DNA from: Puccinia triticina
Taxonomy: Eukaryota; Basidiomycota; Pucciniomycetes; Pucciniales; Pucciniaceae
DNA: 64,000 nucleotides
Assembly: GCF_026914185.1 (NCBI RefSeq)
Contig: NC_070568.1
Location: forward strand, 434,001 to 498,000
Direction of reading: 5' to 3'
The first letter of the stretch is position 1. Each line of letters begins with the position of its first letter. The notes beneath the pieces were generated by a model. It was not told the DNA's origin, searched no databases, and saw only the letters and a list, made by a program, of their open reading frames with translations. The position numbers were made by a program, and so were the translations under genes. Below, in pieces: positions 30,853-42,200 of the stretch.

Positions 30853-31171
30853 TGTAAAACCCCCGCCTCGCGGGTTTCACAACACCTTTCACAAGACTCA
30901 ATTTGGTCTACATAGCTTGTCCTTTCTCCCTCTCCTAGCTCAGCAGACACCCGGCCCCAACTGACTTGTCTCCCTGAGCTAGGTATGTTCCTTTTCTCTA
31001 TCTTTCTTCTTTTCCTCTCCTCAGTTGTACACAGCAGACACCCGGCCCCAACTGACTTGTCTCCCTGAGCTAGATGCAATAAAGACCCCAAAATTGGCAT
31101 CAGAACCCCTTGAGACTCTTGTCTCCTCTGAGTGCCAGCGCCTAGCCCAGTGAAGAGCTTCGACTCTTACA
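30853..31171 (+). repeat. Element D 5' LTR
   Basis: Opens with a hairpin (CCCCCGCCTCGCGGG). A 42-bp segment (CAGCAGACACCC...GAGCTAG) is present twice, at 30941-30982 and 31032-31073, with a 52-bp intron-like spacer GTATGT...ACACAG between. A run of T follows the LTR. Confidence 0.9.
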
Positions 31172-31563
31172 CTTTTTTTTTTCTGATCCCAACAAAGGAT
31201 TTTTTTTTCTCAACTCACTCCGAACTTGATTGCAACAGACCCGCTTGACTGACGACGGGATCTTGACTACTCCGTTGTGTGGACTACACAAACTACACAA
31301 ACTCACAAACTGCCCTCACCTCCTTTTCCTGAACTCACGACCTTCCAAACTTAGAATACGAACCTCCCACCCTTTGCCCCAACACCTCCTTTTTCTTTGA
31401 CGGAACGACTGAGGGATTGACAACTGATCACTCATCGGCCCCTTGTCCTTTTGTTTGCTCGAACATCCGGCCAGAACGACCGCCAAGCAATCCACGTGCC
31501 GGTACGATGCTCGCGACCCAGGCAACTCGCAGGCACAAAGAGAGGATCTGACACCTGGAGGCC

Positions 31564-33459
31564 GTGGTACAGTTCCTTTTGTTGAAGGCAGACCCCATCC
31601 AAGTTCCGTTTGCTCCAGCAGCCTCACCTAACGTTGATAGGTTCCGATACTCGACTGGTCAAGGGCTTGAGCCTATTGTATCCGAGGAGACAGCGCGGTC
31701 CTTGATAGCCGGCTGGCAATGTGGACGACTAAGATGTCCGGGAGAGAAGTCACCTTCCCCTGCAGCATGCCCCACCACCTTTGCCAGCGATAACACCAGT
31801 CTCCCCGTGACAACTCTCGCCTCAAGCTCCCCTCAGGCAGAATTGTGGCAGCCTCAACCGACCCTTCCTCCTCGACCACGGGCCACCACCCTGACGCTTA
31901 TCCACCCACACTCGGAGGCCCAGCCAGCACCCTCCACGCCGGCCTCCTCAGCGTCCTGGCCCTCGCCACCCCCCCTCGCGAACGGCCAGCCCCGCCGGAC
32001 CAGCCCGTCCTCTTCGCCTCCCCCCAGGCCGTCAAACGCCGCTGCAGCGTGGACAAGCCGCTCGGCACCAATCTTCCCAGGCTCGGGCTTGCCCAACTCG
32101 ACTACCACAACGCCCTCGCCATCCTCCCCATCGACCTCCGCCTTTCCACCCAGCTCAGCCACCTTGCCGCCGCCGAACTCCGCCCGCTCCTCGAGCCCTT
32201 TGGACCCCACGTCCAGCCCAGCCTCACCTCCACCGCTACACCACACTCGCCGCAGCCCAACTCCTCCTCCAGCCAGAAGCTCTAAGCCCATTCTCGCCTG
32301 CACATTCAAACCACCCCCTGGCACTCGCGCGACATCCCAAGCGCCAGCTGCCCAACCAGACCGGAAGCACCCCGCCGGAGCCAATCGCAGCGTAGAGCCC
32401 ACCAAGACCACCCCGCCGACCGATCCGGCCGATTGCCCCGCTCCGATACCGCACCCTCTCCTCCCTGGCCCAACCCTCGAGCAGCCCGAGCTCCCACCGG
32501 ACCACCGACGAGCTCAGCAGCCAGCCCCCGCCTCTTCCCTCACACAACCCCCACCTCTTCCCTTACAAGCACCAACACCTCCCACTCCGCCAGCCTCTCC
32601 GCCGACCGGCCAGCCCTCTCGACCCCTCGCGAGCGCAGGAGCCTCGATCAGCTCGCGCGCGCCCTCGCCTCCCCTCCATCCCCTTGCCAACCCAGCCCCC
32701 ATCGAGAAAGGCCAGCCCAGCCTCCCCGCGCCCCGCGAACCCCTCAATGAAGTCCCTGGTTCTTCACCGCCAGAGATCCCCCCAGCTTCTGGATTTACCC
32801 CCAGGCATGCACAAGCCCAACCACCCTGCCCGTCCAGCCTAACTATGTCCTTCCGCCCCGCGCCGGCCTCTCCACCTCACTCGCCCTCCTGCTCCCCGCA
32901 CAACTTGCACCATTCTCCGTCAGCTCCTGCAACCTCCGGCACACACTCGGTCGCACCCTCTGCCTTCAGCACCCTCTCCTCTCCATCCACCCCGGCTATC
33001 CCAACCATCACGGCCCCAGCAGACTCCTGCTCTGTTGATGAAGAATACCGCAAGGCCCACAATGAAGCTCTTGACGCGTTTAACGACAAGCAAGAAAGAC
33101 TTTACAGCTTACGGTGCCCTGCCCATCCCAACTGCCTTACCCACCTCACTGCGCTGCCACCCGCCCAACCTGAATGTTATGAGACAGTTGCAATAGGATC
33201 CATCACAGTCCTCAAGGACGAAGACATTCCGCTTGACTCCCAACTTGCCCCAGACTTCTCCCCCTCGACCCAGCATTACTACAACAACATCAATAAATAC
33301 CTCAAACTCCTTGCAGAATACGAAGCAGATGAATTGCGCAACGCAGAAGCTGTGATGAACCCGTCCCCCTCTAGTGTTGCTGATTTACCAGCTGCCCCAT
33401 CTACCAGCACTTCAAACTCCTCAAAGAAAAATAAGAAGAAGAAGAAGAAGAAACTTTGA
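31564..33459 (+). CDS. Pro/Ser-rich ORF of element D, function unknown
   Basis: A 631-codon open frame with no ATG before about 32845. The first two thirds are extremely C-rich and read as Pro, Ser, Thr and Ala. A second frame (31845-32285, continuing at 32433-32750) gives a more protein-like sequence (LPRLGLAQLDYHNALAILPI), so the true frame upstream is uncertain. The last 160 residues look more constrained (VDEEYRKAHNEALDAFNDKQ, a CPAHPNC motif) and end in poly-Lys. No gag or pol motif is found. It may be a captured host segment or a degenerate gag replacement; I do not recognise it. Confidence 0.4.
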   Translation: MVQFLLLKADPIQVPFAPAASPNVDRFRYSTGQGLEPIVSEETARSLIAGWQCGRLRCPGEKSPSPAACPTTFASDNTSLPVTTLASSSPQAELWQPQPTLPPRPRATTLTLIHPHSEAQPAPSTPASSASWPSPPPLANGQPRRTSPSSSPPPRPSNAAAAWTSRSAPIFPGSGLPNSTTTTPSPSSPSTSAFPPSSATLPPPNSARSSSPLDPTSSPASPPPLHHTRRSPTPPPARSSKPILACTFKPPPGTRATSQAPAAQPDRKHPAGANRSVEPTKTTPPTDPADCPAPIPHPLLPGPTLEQPELPPDHRRAQQPAPASSLTQPPPLPLQAPTPPTPPASPPTGQPSRPLASAGASISSRAPSPPLHPLANPAPIEKGQPSLPAPREPLNEVPGSSPPEIPPASGFTPRHAQAQPPCPSSLTMSFRPAPASPPHSPSCSPHNLHHSPSAPATSGTHSVAPSAFSTLSSPSTPAIPTITAPADSCSVDEEYRKAHNEALDAFNDKQERLYSLRCPAHPNCLTHLTALPPAQPECYETVAIGSITVLKDEDIPLDSQLAPDFSPSTQHYYNNINKYLKLLAEYEADELRNAEAVMNPSPSSVADLPAAPSTSTSNSSKKNKKKKKKKL

Positions 33460-33767
33460 CTTCCCCCAACACTGCTTCATTCCACAAAAGTTTCCCCTAT
33501 TGAGAACCATGCCGACACATCAAGATTTTCTCCCACCCTTCCATTTCTTCCATCCTCCTACCACGATCCTGCCATTTCCATCCCTCATAACCTCTCACTC
33601 TATTTCCTCCTCCCTTCTCTCCTTGTTACACTCCAAAAATTCTCAACATTGACTTCTTTAACCTGCTTCTCCACAAACTCCTTCCAGTAGACCATTGGCA
33701 ACTTCAAGTACCTATCAACTTACTCAGTCTACTAGTTATACTTCTTTTCTTTTATAGGAGGGGAGAC

Positions 33768-34086
33768 TGTAAAACCCCCGCCTCGCGGGTTTCACAACAC
33801 CTTTCACAAGACTCAATTTGGTCTACATAGCTTGTCCTTTCTCCCTCTCCTAGCTCAGCAGACACCCAGCCCCAACTGACTTGTCTCCCTGAGCTAGGTA
33901 TGTTCCTTTTCTCTATCTTTCTTCTTTTCCTCTCCTCAGTTGTACACAGCAGACACCCGGCCCCAACTGACTTGTCTCCCTGAGCTAGATGCAATGAAGA
34001 CCCCAACGTTGGCATCAGAACCCCTTGAGACTCTTGTCTCCTCTGAGTGCCAGCGCCTAGCCCAGTGAAGAGCTTTGACTCTTACA
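33768..34086 (+). repeat. Element D 3' LTR
   Basis: Same length as the 5' LTR with about five substitutions (for example CCCAGCCCC against CCCGGCCCC). Followed directly by the TATTA duplication. Confidence 0.9.
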
Positions 34087-35240
34087 TATTAGCGTGTAGA
34101 TATGCCCTCCAACAGTCAACTTGAATGGCCAATTGGTTGTTGCCATGAATTTGAGTCGGTGAGCGTCGCCAGTGCTGCCGGTGAATTTGATGTGAAAATG
34201 CAGATGAAGAGGTGCTGGATGATCTTTGTTGAACTCTAGCTTCGATCGGTCAATGATGTAGTGAGAAAGATTTGTGTGATTAGCCACAATGGCGATTTTG
34301 GACAAGACCTTCGACAGTTTTGGGGCTTTTCTGGGGGCGGTTTGGGCTCTTCAGGACTTTGGTTTGGGATTTCTTCGTGTCTTGAGAGGAATGCTTGACG
34401 TGAAAATGAGGCATCTTAGTAGCATCAGAATCGGAAGAATTTGAGCTGAGTGGGGGGATGAGAGACTGTGAAAAGCGCGGATGGGATCGGATTCTCTGGG
34501 AGAGGGTGAGGGAATGGGACTGGAGGGAGGGAGTGAAGTCATTGGGCTTGTTGGGCTAGATGGCGGATTGAACAACCAAGGGCTTGTTCGATTCATTGTA
34601 GTTGGTGTCATGCACTAGTTGGGTTTGTCGTGGGAGATGGGGGAGCCGGGTGAGTAGCTGTCATTGCGGCGGCGGGATCCTGGAGGGGCCGTTTGTGTTT
34701 GTAGTGGGGGTATTGGGGAGGTTGGTTGCATGGTGTTGTCGGGCTGATGTCATTTGTTTGATATCATTGTTGTCTGTTAGTAGAATCTTGATGTCTGTTG
34801 GTTGAATCTTGATGTTAGTTGAATCTTGATGTGCGTTGAACATTTTGCTTGATCAATTGCAAATGCCGGGCTGTTGTATTGTAAATTTATATCCCACAGC
34901 AGCCAAATGTATATTTACATACATATTTTTACAATACATCAACGCTTGCAAGACTATGGGTTGTAAAGTTATACTTTTAAATATGATTATGTAGTTACAC
35001 AACCTTGCCTTGCAAGACATGCAAGGTATAGCCTGTGAATATCTGGTATAAGCGCATCTGATGAAATTTTACAAACCTTTATTTACAGTAGTTTTATTTA
35101 CATACCTCCAATTTAGGATGATGGTTTGTAAAATTATATTACACCCCAGCCCTAGTGGATGTTTGCGCCCCTCCGTATTTGCGGCACATATGTGCCGCAA
35201 AATATGGTTTGTAAAATTCTCTTCACGGTTAATTAATGCT

Positions 35241-37090
35241 TTGTCATGTGACAGCGTCATAACAGTACTCTAGGGGCAAGGATAAATTCATCTCTGCAAA
35301 GTGCACTCCTTCAAGTGGAACAAAGATATTTCCTATAACAATCCATTGTATTCAATCACGTTTTATAGTAACATGTGAGGACAAACAATAGGTGTCAGCT
35401 TGACATGGTTAAAGCGGCAGGGTCTGAATGAAGTTCAAACCAACACTTTCTCTTGCACTTAAAAATAGATGAATAACAAAAGGGTTGCTTGGAGGAGGGG
35501 TTAAATGATTGTTTGAGGAGGAAAAGGATGAAGCAACATATATGAAGCTTTTTCACGAGTGATGTGTCCTAACAATTTGGCTGTTTACAGCCAGGAAACC
35601 CCCTGTAAATGGGGGTAATGAAAATGTATGGTTTTTTTGGCAAAACCCATAATGGTAGGCACAAAAATGGTATGAATGGGCTTTCTTGGCCTCATTTGTA
35701 AGGACTTCAAGTGGATGAATTTTTTCCTGGGTAAGGGAGGGTAGCAACTAAGATGTATGAAATTCCTGAGAATGCACCAGAAAAGCCCCCTCCCCCTCCC
35801 CAGAAGCACACCTTGGCTTACTTTTGGTGCCCCCAGTTTTTTTCTTTTATTACACCATTAGTCACAGGGTGGCGGAGCCACCCATGAACCCTAGTACAAA
35901 TAATTGGTCCAATATTTTGTTGTGTTGTGTCAGTTTTACAATTGAGTGTTGCAACTGAGCCTAGGGTTTGCAGCGGCGAAGCCGCCTTGGCCTCTAGTCA
36001 ACAAAAAAAAATTTACAACAAAAAAAAATACAACTATAACCTGCAACCAGCAAGCTGATGCACCGTGGCACACTGTACATCCCTGTCTAGCAGGGTTAAA
36101 AAACAGTGAGAGGATGACCCCCAGCGCGCCGCATTGAAGGCAATATGCAAAGGGGGCCAAAAAGTTCAGCCCCTCAAACTGAGCAAGTGCAACAGCGGAG
36201 GGGGTGAGGACAAACCGCACGCTGGAAGTACAGTGGCAGAGGACGCCCTGGGGGTATAGCACTCACAACCCCCTTGTTTATATACCCATTGGACTCAACC
36301 GTCCAGCTGTTGCCTCCTCTCTCCCACTCTTGCCCAAACCCACCCTCAATGCTACAGCCTGGTCAACAACGCCACCGCCACGTCCCTGCCTCACATCTGA
36401 TCAAGCGATCCCGCCATTTAATCCCTGCGCCATGCTACCCATTGCTTAGACACTGGCAATAAACAACAAAACATATCTGTTGCTACTGGTTACTCCATCC
36501 CCTGCGCCACTCTGAACAGTATAGAGCAGTAAGTTACATCACCCCCTCATTGCTCGGCCATCCGGCACTGGCCACTGCTGTACATTTGTTTATATTAGCC
36601 TGTTGGATTGGTTCAGCCTTTAGATTCAACTCTGCTCTCTTGTTCAACAATCCCTTGATGCACGTCTGGTTCGGGGGCTTATTGCCAACTGATAATCCTA
36701 AGAACACCAGATTTTCAATCAACTAATTTTAGTCTGCTCCTTTCATCTCCCTTCTTTTTTTTGACCCATGCTGATTGGTTCCGAGTTGTTCCTTAGTCAC
36801 CAGCATTGGACTTGGAGTGTGGACGGAATAAATGCGTGAACATGTCAAACAAGCACCACAGTGAGCTCAGATATCAAAGATCTCAACCCACGCTTGTAAC
36901 ATACTGACTTTTATGGCGTCTTATTGACTGTTTACAGATTGATAATGGCTAAGCTACACGAGTTGGACGCCGCGGACTCTTCAGACGATGACAATTCAAG
37001 CTCGCACATCTCATAGATCTCGTCGACTGACTCGAGTGACTTGGACTCAGATTTGAGCAGGTCTGGCCGCTCAAGCAATTCTCAAGACCG
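35241..37090. other. No gene recognised
   Basis: Contains A-runs near 36003 and 36020, a small GC hairpin (GCGGCGAAGCCGCC, 35970) and scattered short frames with no family features. No LTR ends could be fixed. Confidence 0.35.
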
Positions 37091-37336
37091 GTGGGGCGGT
37101 GGGAATGGACAGCGCCGCGGAAGGGATTCTTTGTCTTCTTCATCTGGTCACGGCGGGGCTTGCCTGGAAGACGCCATGACTCGCCGTCGCCTGTCAGACG
37201 CCGTGACTCGCGAGTGACTGTGAGACGCCGTAACTCCCGCTCTCCTCCTGGGGGAGGACAAGACTCAAGATCTCCTCCTGGGAGAGGCCAGGACTCTAGG
37301 TCTCCTCCGGTCATGTACATAACCAGGCTACAATAG
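37091..37336 (+). other. Ser/Arg-type coding repeat (left of Gypsy C)
   Basis: Repeats of CAGACGCCGTGACTC and GTCTCCTCCTGGG encode SPSPVRRRDS- and SRSPPG-like phrases. A matching block with GTCAGACGCCG words lies at 58120-58340, beyond Gypsy C. It may be a fragment of an SR-protein-like gene or just a minisatellite with an open frame; no start or splice structure can be shown. Confidence 0.4.
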
Positions 37337-37378
37337 AAGGGGCCTGACAGGTCCCGGTAGCCAAGACCTGACAGGTCC

Positions 37379-37747
37379 TGTGAAGCCCCGCACGCCTTGC
37401 GGGGTTCACCAGGTGTCACACCACCTATCACATAAGATCATGAGCAAAGTTATAGTCTTGACTGCTCCCCCTCCTTCCTAGCTTGGCAGAGACCCCAGAC
37501 CCTTCGACACTCTCTCTGCTGTGCTAGGTGAGTTCCTTCATTTCCCTTCTTGATCTCTTCCGATCTTCCTCAAGACCAGCTGTACATAGACTAACACAGA
37601 GACCCCGGACCCTTCGACACTCTCTCTGCCGTGCTAGCTGCAATACAGACCCCCTGAGGACGTTGGAACTAGAAGTTCCTCAGGCTTTTGGCCCTGTCCC
37701 CTCCGCGCCCAAGCCTCCGACCAGTGAAGGGTCTTCTGACCCTTACA
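37379..37747 (+). repeat. Gypsy C 5' LTR (369 bp)
   Basis: Begins with the hairpin GCCCCGCACGCCTTGCGGGG. A 41-43 bp segment (GCAGAGACCCC...GTGCTAG) occurs at 37485-37527 and 37597-37637 with an intron-like spacer GTGAGT...CTAACACAG between. Followed by a T-run, not by an obvious tRNA-complementary site. Confidence 0.92.
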
Positions 37748-37904
37748 CTTTTTTTTTCTAGTCTTACCAACCTCTAGGCATTTCCGGTACACCCCGCACT
37801 GTCCTTTTTTTTTTTTTTTTTCCTCTTGATTTGGGTCATTCACCTCAATCTGCGCTCCCCTCAAACCGTCTGTCTGCCCATTCATCCGAACCTCTGTCCA
37901 TTCC

Positions 37905-37985
37905 GTCCGTCCGCCCAACATCCGTCCGTCCGTCCGCCCAACATCCGTCCGTCCGTCCGTCCATACTCTTCCCTCCGTCCGTCCA
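37905..37985 (+). repeat. (CCGT)n microsatellite in the Gypsy C leader
   Basis: Interrupted CCGT tetranucleotide repeats with CGCCCAACAT interruptions, between the 5' LTR and the gag start. Confidence 0.8.
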
Positions 37986-39081
37986 AACATCTATCCAGTC
38001 AAGCTGCTCGGTCCTCCGCAGTCTTCCTTTGAGCTTCAAACTACTTGGACCATCGGCGGCCACTCAATCTATCATTCAGTCCATGTCCACGAGAAGAAAC
38101 ATGGCTCCTGAAGATATCACCCCCATTTCCGATCCCGACGCCATCATCCGGGCAGCCAACGCAAAGAAGCGCCTTCTGAAACAGCTGGTATTGTCGAGTG
38201 ACGCGGCCCTCGAATTAAGCGACTCCGACCCCACTAGCTCATCGTTGCCCAACGACACTGTCAGACCATTCATCCCGCCGACCGTTGAACAACCAGCGGA
38301 CGAGTCAACTTCATACAGCGCCAACACTAACCCACTCCCTCCGTTATCTGCACCACCCGCCCCACGCGCACCCCCGCTCCCTTCTTGCTTGCCACACGAA
38401 AAACCACAGCCCAGTAATCCCTCACTCATGGACCAGCCGCAGCGGGACCAAGGGGGAAACCCCCCGCCAGACTACATGAAGATGCTGGTTGACGCGCAGT
38501 TGGCAACGGTCGAGCAGGCCCGCAAGGATTGGCATGCAGCCCGGGAAGAGCGGGAAGCCAACGCAAAACGTATGGCAAGAATGGAGGAAGCCACTCTTGC
38601 ACTCATTGAATTGGTTTGACAAACCCCCGCTCCGCTGGCCCCAATGGTCCGATCCGCTGAGACAGAACTTCCGCGTATCAGGACTTCTGATGGACCTCGA
38701 TATGTTGGTCCGGCCCAAGCCGTCGAGCCCTTCCTGAAATGGATCCATGGGGTACAAGTTTTCTTCGCCACAAAGGCAATTGAGTCTGACATCAACAAGA
38801 TTCGAATAGTCGGGAGCTTCATCGACAAAACCAACCTCCTGTCAGTCTACGCCAACGAGGTCGACTCGTACGTTGGGAATTTGTGGCAGGAGTTCAAAGA
38901 CCGCCTTTTCGAGGTGGCAATCACTCCAGAATGGCGGGAGGAACTATACGAGCAGATCGTCAAGCTGAAGATGCTTGACTCGGAGGACTTTCTAGGCTAC
39001 AGCATCCGCGCCCAAACGCTCCAGCGCATGGTTAACTTTGACAAACCGCCCCACTTGGACCCATCAGCCTTGGGTGACCTG

Positions 39082-39204
39082 TGTTGTGACATGTAGGTAG
39101 TACTTGACAGAGACAACTGTCACAGACTATTTTGTAGATAGTATTAGTTATGATTTTACTACATAGTAATAAAATCACATATCCTGCAAGCTACCACTCT
39201 AACA
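39082..39204 (+). repeat. Copia B 5' LTR (123 bp)
   Basis: Unusually short LTR. Contains ACAGAGACAACTGTCACAG (a partial palindrome) and TTACTACATAGTAATAAAAT, which may serve as a polyadenylation region. Confidence 0.92.
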
Positions 39205-39216
39205 GGTTATGAGCCT
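39205..39216 (+). promoter_or_regulatory. Copia B primer-binding site, half initiator tRNA-Met type
   Basis: GGTTATGAGCC follows the LTR directly, as in Copia A and the two minus-strand Copia remnants. It matches the complement of the initiator tRNA-Met anticodon arm. Confidence 0.75.
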
Positions 39217-42200
39217 ATCTTGCTAGAGTAGCTCGTTTTTTTTCTTTCTCCATCATCACTAGTAGCCGGCAAAGGACGAGTAACCACAATTGTAGTCCGA
39301 CATTCGGACGAGTCTAGTAGTCAAACCCTGACGAGCATCTGTAGTCAGCCGGTGAGAATATTTTTTTTCTTCCCTTCTCTCATCTCCTCTGAATATCCGG
39401 ATTATCTACCTCCGATTGTCACTCCCCATCAACTCAAACACCCTAAACATCCCATTCAACTATAGACAGGTGCCGTAACTACCGCTCAAGAGTTTTTGCG
39501 TTTAGTCAGAGCTAGCAGATCCGAACCTTGTATCGTCGGGCAAACACCCTGCAAGTGTTTATGTTGGTCTGATCAACCATAACCGCACGAACAAGGTGAA
39601 GTTTGGCAAAACTTAAAGCTTAAAAATAAGAGACTGAAGAGTCGGTTGGGGCCTGTTTATCTTTCAAATCCGCAACTCTGACGATTGATCCAACCAAACT
39701 CTCACCCTGATCTCCCTCACTCTATTATCCCCAATTCTCAACTTTTTTTTCTTCCCCTTCTTTTTTCTCTCCTCCAACTCTCTCCCATCATACATAACCC
39801 CATGTCCGACACCAAAACCCCCTCCGGTCGCTTTGTACCTTGACCTACAAATCGGCCCATCCCTGGTCTTCAAACACTTGACAGGACGACTCCGACAATG
39901 AAGTCTTTTCTGGGACCTCAAATATCGACCACTGATTACTTCAGGAAAAGATTGAACCAAGCTCCCGCGGCCGCAGGACCCAGTCACGATGGCCCTTCTT
40001 CTTTTTTCGGTCTCGACAAGGGCAAAGGCCGCGATCTGTCTGAAGAACCACCAGAGGAGACCACTTTCCAACCCCGTATCACTGGCCGAACCATCGGCTC
40101 GTCAGCAGCTAATTGGCGTCGTACGGAACCAGCTCCCCACCAGACAACTTTCGCCGGCAGTCAGTCCCCAGCGCCAGAAAACAGAGCGAGCGAACATCAA
40201 ACCGGTGTCCAGCTCGACCTTGCCAACCTAGTCAACGAGCTCCATCTCCAACGCCAATCTGAAGAGGCTAGACGACAAGATGACCGCGCTCGCAAGGACG
40301 CCGAGGAGGCCCGAATGCAGGCACGCTGGAGTCTTGACGAAGACTCGAAAATCTCCTCCATCATATCCGCGGCGGTCAAAGATTTCGCTGCAGAAGATTT
40401 ACTCAAGCCCAATGGGTCCAACATCAGGCAATGGGAACAAGCCCTTCGGACTACGGCGGCCAAACGCTTCCGCAATGCTGATTTCTTCACCCCGGGAGAA
40501 GACAAAGCCGTGATTCCCTACCATGAGAAAATAGCGCTCGGTATCATCCAGTCCTTGGTACACAGTGAACTATCCTTTGACTTACTGGATTTTGATAACT
40601 CAGCCGACGTTTTCGCCCATCTGATCTCAAAATTTCGAATCATCAACCGCGCCAGAAAATTGCAGGCGTGGGAGAAATTGAAGAGCATCTCTCTCTCTGA
40701 TTACAACAGCGCCGCAGAAGTACTCGCAGAATTCGACCAATGCGCTCGTACGTTCGTCGAGCAGGGCGTCGATCTCACGTGGGACGCAATCAGGAGTTTT
40801 GTACTTCAAGGCAACCTTTGCGACCATCTCCGGTTGACTGTTGACCAGAAGGTTGACCTGTTCATGGAGACCCACGACTCCATGGCGCCAGGCCCCATTG
40901 ACATTTTGCGTTATTAGGATGCAGCGCGCACTGAACATCGACTCGCTGAAGAAATGGGACGAAACTCGACTTCCGTTTTGAATTTGAATCTAGCTAGCCG
41001 GGCCGAGACTGGCGTTTCAGGAGACGTTTCAGGACCCGTCTCAGGAGCTAGTTCCGAAAGTCAAGACGCAGGCGACATCTCTGCGATGGCAATCAACAAG
41101 ACCCCTCGCTGCTACATCTGCAAGAAGCTCGGTCACATGTCGTCAAGTTGTCCAACGAGCAGGAAGAACAACTCTGATGCTCGTCAGCCGTTGCAACAAG
41201 CGCCGGCAAACCCGAGTTTCCCCCCATGCTCTGCAACCTACAATTTCGACCGGTTGCCCTACATCAAACCGATCCAACCAGATCACCGACCGACCGGGGC
41301 ATCACCAGCGCCATACCGACCCCCCCACCTGTCTCAGCCCAAGACCGCCAATCCCACCCACACCACCAAACAAGTCAACACGCGACAAATCAATGCCGAC
41401 CTGTTCGCGGAAGAGGAGGACGAAGTTGAATACGTCCTTGAAAATGAGAATCTGTCCGCTGAACCCACCGGTCATTGCTTCAACCTTTGCAAAATGACCG
41501 TCAACCGCGATGGTCAGGAGGTCATATGGGACTCGGGTGCCTCCGATAATGTGACTGGGGATAGGTACGCCCTATTTGACTTCAAAACTCTAGAGCAGCC
41601 TATTGCCGTCAAAGTGGCAACTGACACCGCATGCGATTTCATCACAGGCACGGGTACTTTGAGATTCTGCGCAATGAACGGGGTGACGGTCGCTGTGAAG
41701 AAAGTCTATTACTGTGAGCGGGCTAGATCGACTCTTCTATCGATCGCAGCTTTCAAACAAGCAGGCGCGCTTTTCAGAGTCAACGGGAATTTTGACACTA
41801 TTGATTTGATTTCTAGCGACGGACAGCTGCTTCTTCACAGCAAATTTGACCCAGTAAAAAACACGTGGCCTCTTCATCAACCAAAGCGAGCACTTATCGC
41901 ACCCACATCCTGTATTACTGCCAATTGTTTTCCTTATCTTCCTCATGAAATCAAAGCCAATTCTGTTTTCAAGTCGCCCGCAATTGTTGAACACAGCCAG
42001 TTTACCTGGAATGCGGAAGATCTCACAGCTGATGAAAAGACTTTGCTGTTCTGGCATTGTCTTTTTGGCCATGCAAGTCTGAGAAAAATAAGAAGACTAG
42101 TGAAATTACAGCTAGGCTATGGGTTACCTACAACAATGCCCGGTGGGTCGATAAAATGCCCTGTCTGTTCGATTTGCAAGGCAACTAGGACTTCTGCACT

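Larger units (their letters stand above)
30853..34086 (+). mobile_element. LTR element D, non-autonomous
   Basis: LTRs 30853-31171 and 33768-34086 (319 bp each; TGTAAAACCC...CTTACA) with the 5-bp duplication TATTA at 30848-30852 and 34087-34091. A polypurine tract (AGGAGGGGAGAC) precedes the 3' LTR. The 2.6-kb interior has no protease, RT or integrase; it holds a C-rich coding region. It must be copied by enzymes from another element. The few differences between LTRs indicate a young insertion. Confidence 0.9.
29987..34414 (-). pseudogene. Unrecognised minus-strand gene split by an LTR element
   Basis: The N-terminal part lies at 34414-34087 and the C-terminal part at 30852-29987. Removing element D and one TATTA copy rejoins the frame as ...HIYTLIS-stop-GYWKDNHYWCKVLQSANIS... 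Besides the insertion there is one in-frame TGA at the joint and a one-base frame change near 34330. The product starts MPHFHVKHS, is Lys/Ser-rich, then has a globular part (NWPFKLTVGGHIY; TSWVFYSRVWTPSEEEYVEKAIDRIK), an acidic Ser/Glu stretch and a basic tail (RRSSRIRKVV). I do not recognise the family. The layout (basic, globular, acidic, basic) suggests a nuclear protein, which is inference only. Confidence 0.6.
29421..35240 (-). mobile_element. Candidate DNA transposon with subterminal TTTGTAAA/TTGCAA repeats
   Basis: Both flanks of the minus-strand gene (29440-29840 and 34850-35220) are crowded with TTTGTAAA, TTGCAAG and GGTTTGTAAAAT words in both orientations. The outer edges form a weak inverted repeat: TTAATTAA, about 10 bases, AATTTTACA, 3 bases, CATAT. 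Together with a gene between them this resembles a DNA transposon with subterminal binding sites. No target duplication was found and the AT-rich match may be chance, so this is tentative. Confidence 0.35.

Noticed and set aside
38617..38619. Programmed TGA readthrough in the Gypsy C gag
   Set aside because: TGA-C context is leaky and element E also has a TGA before its capsid, but the two stops are at different codons; ordinary decay is simpler.
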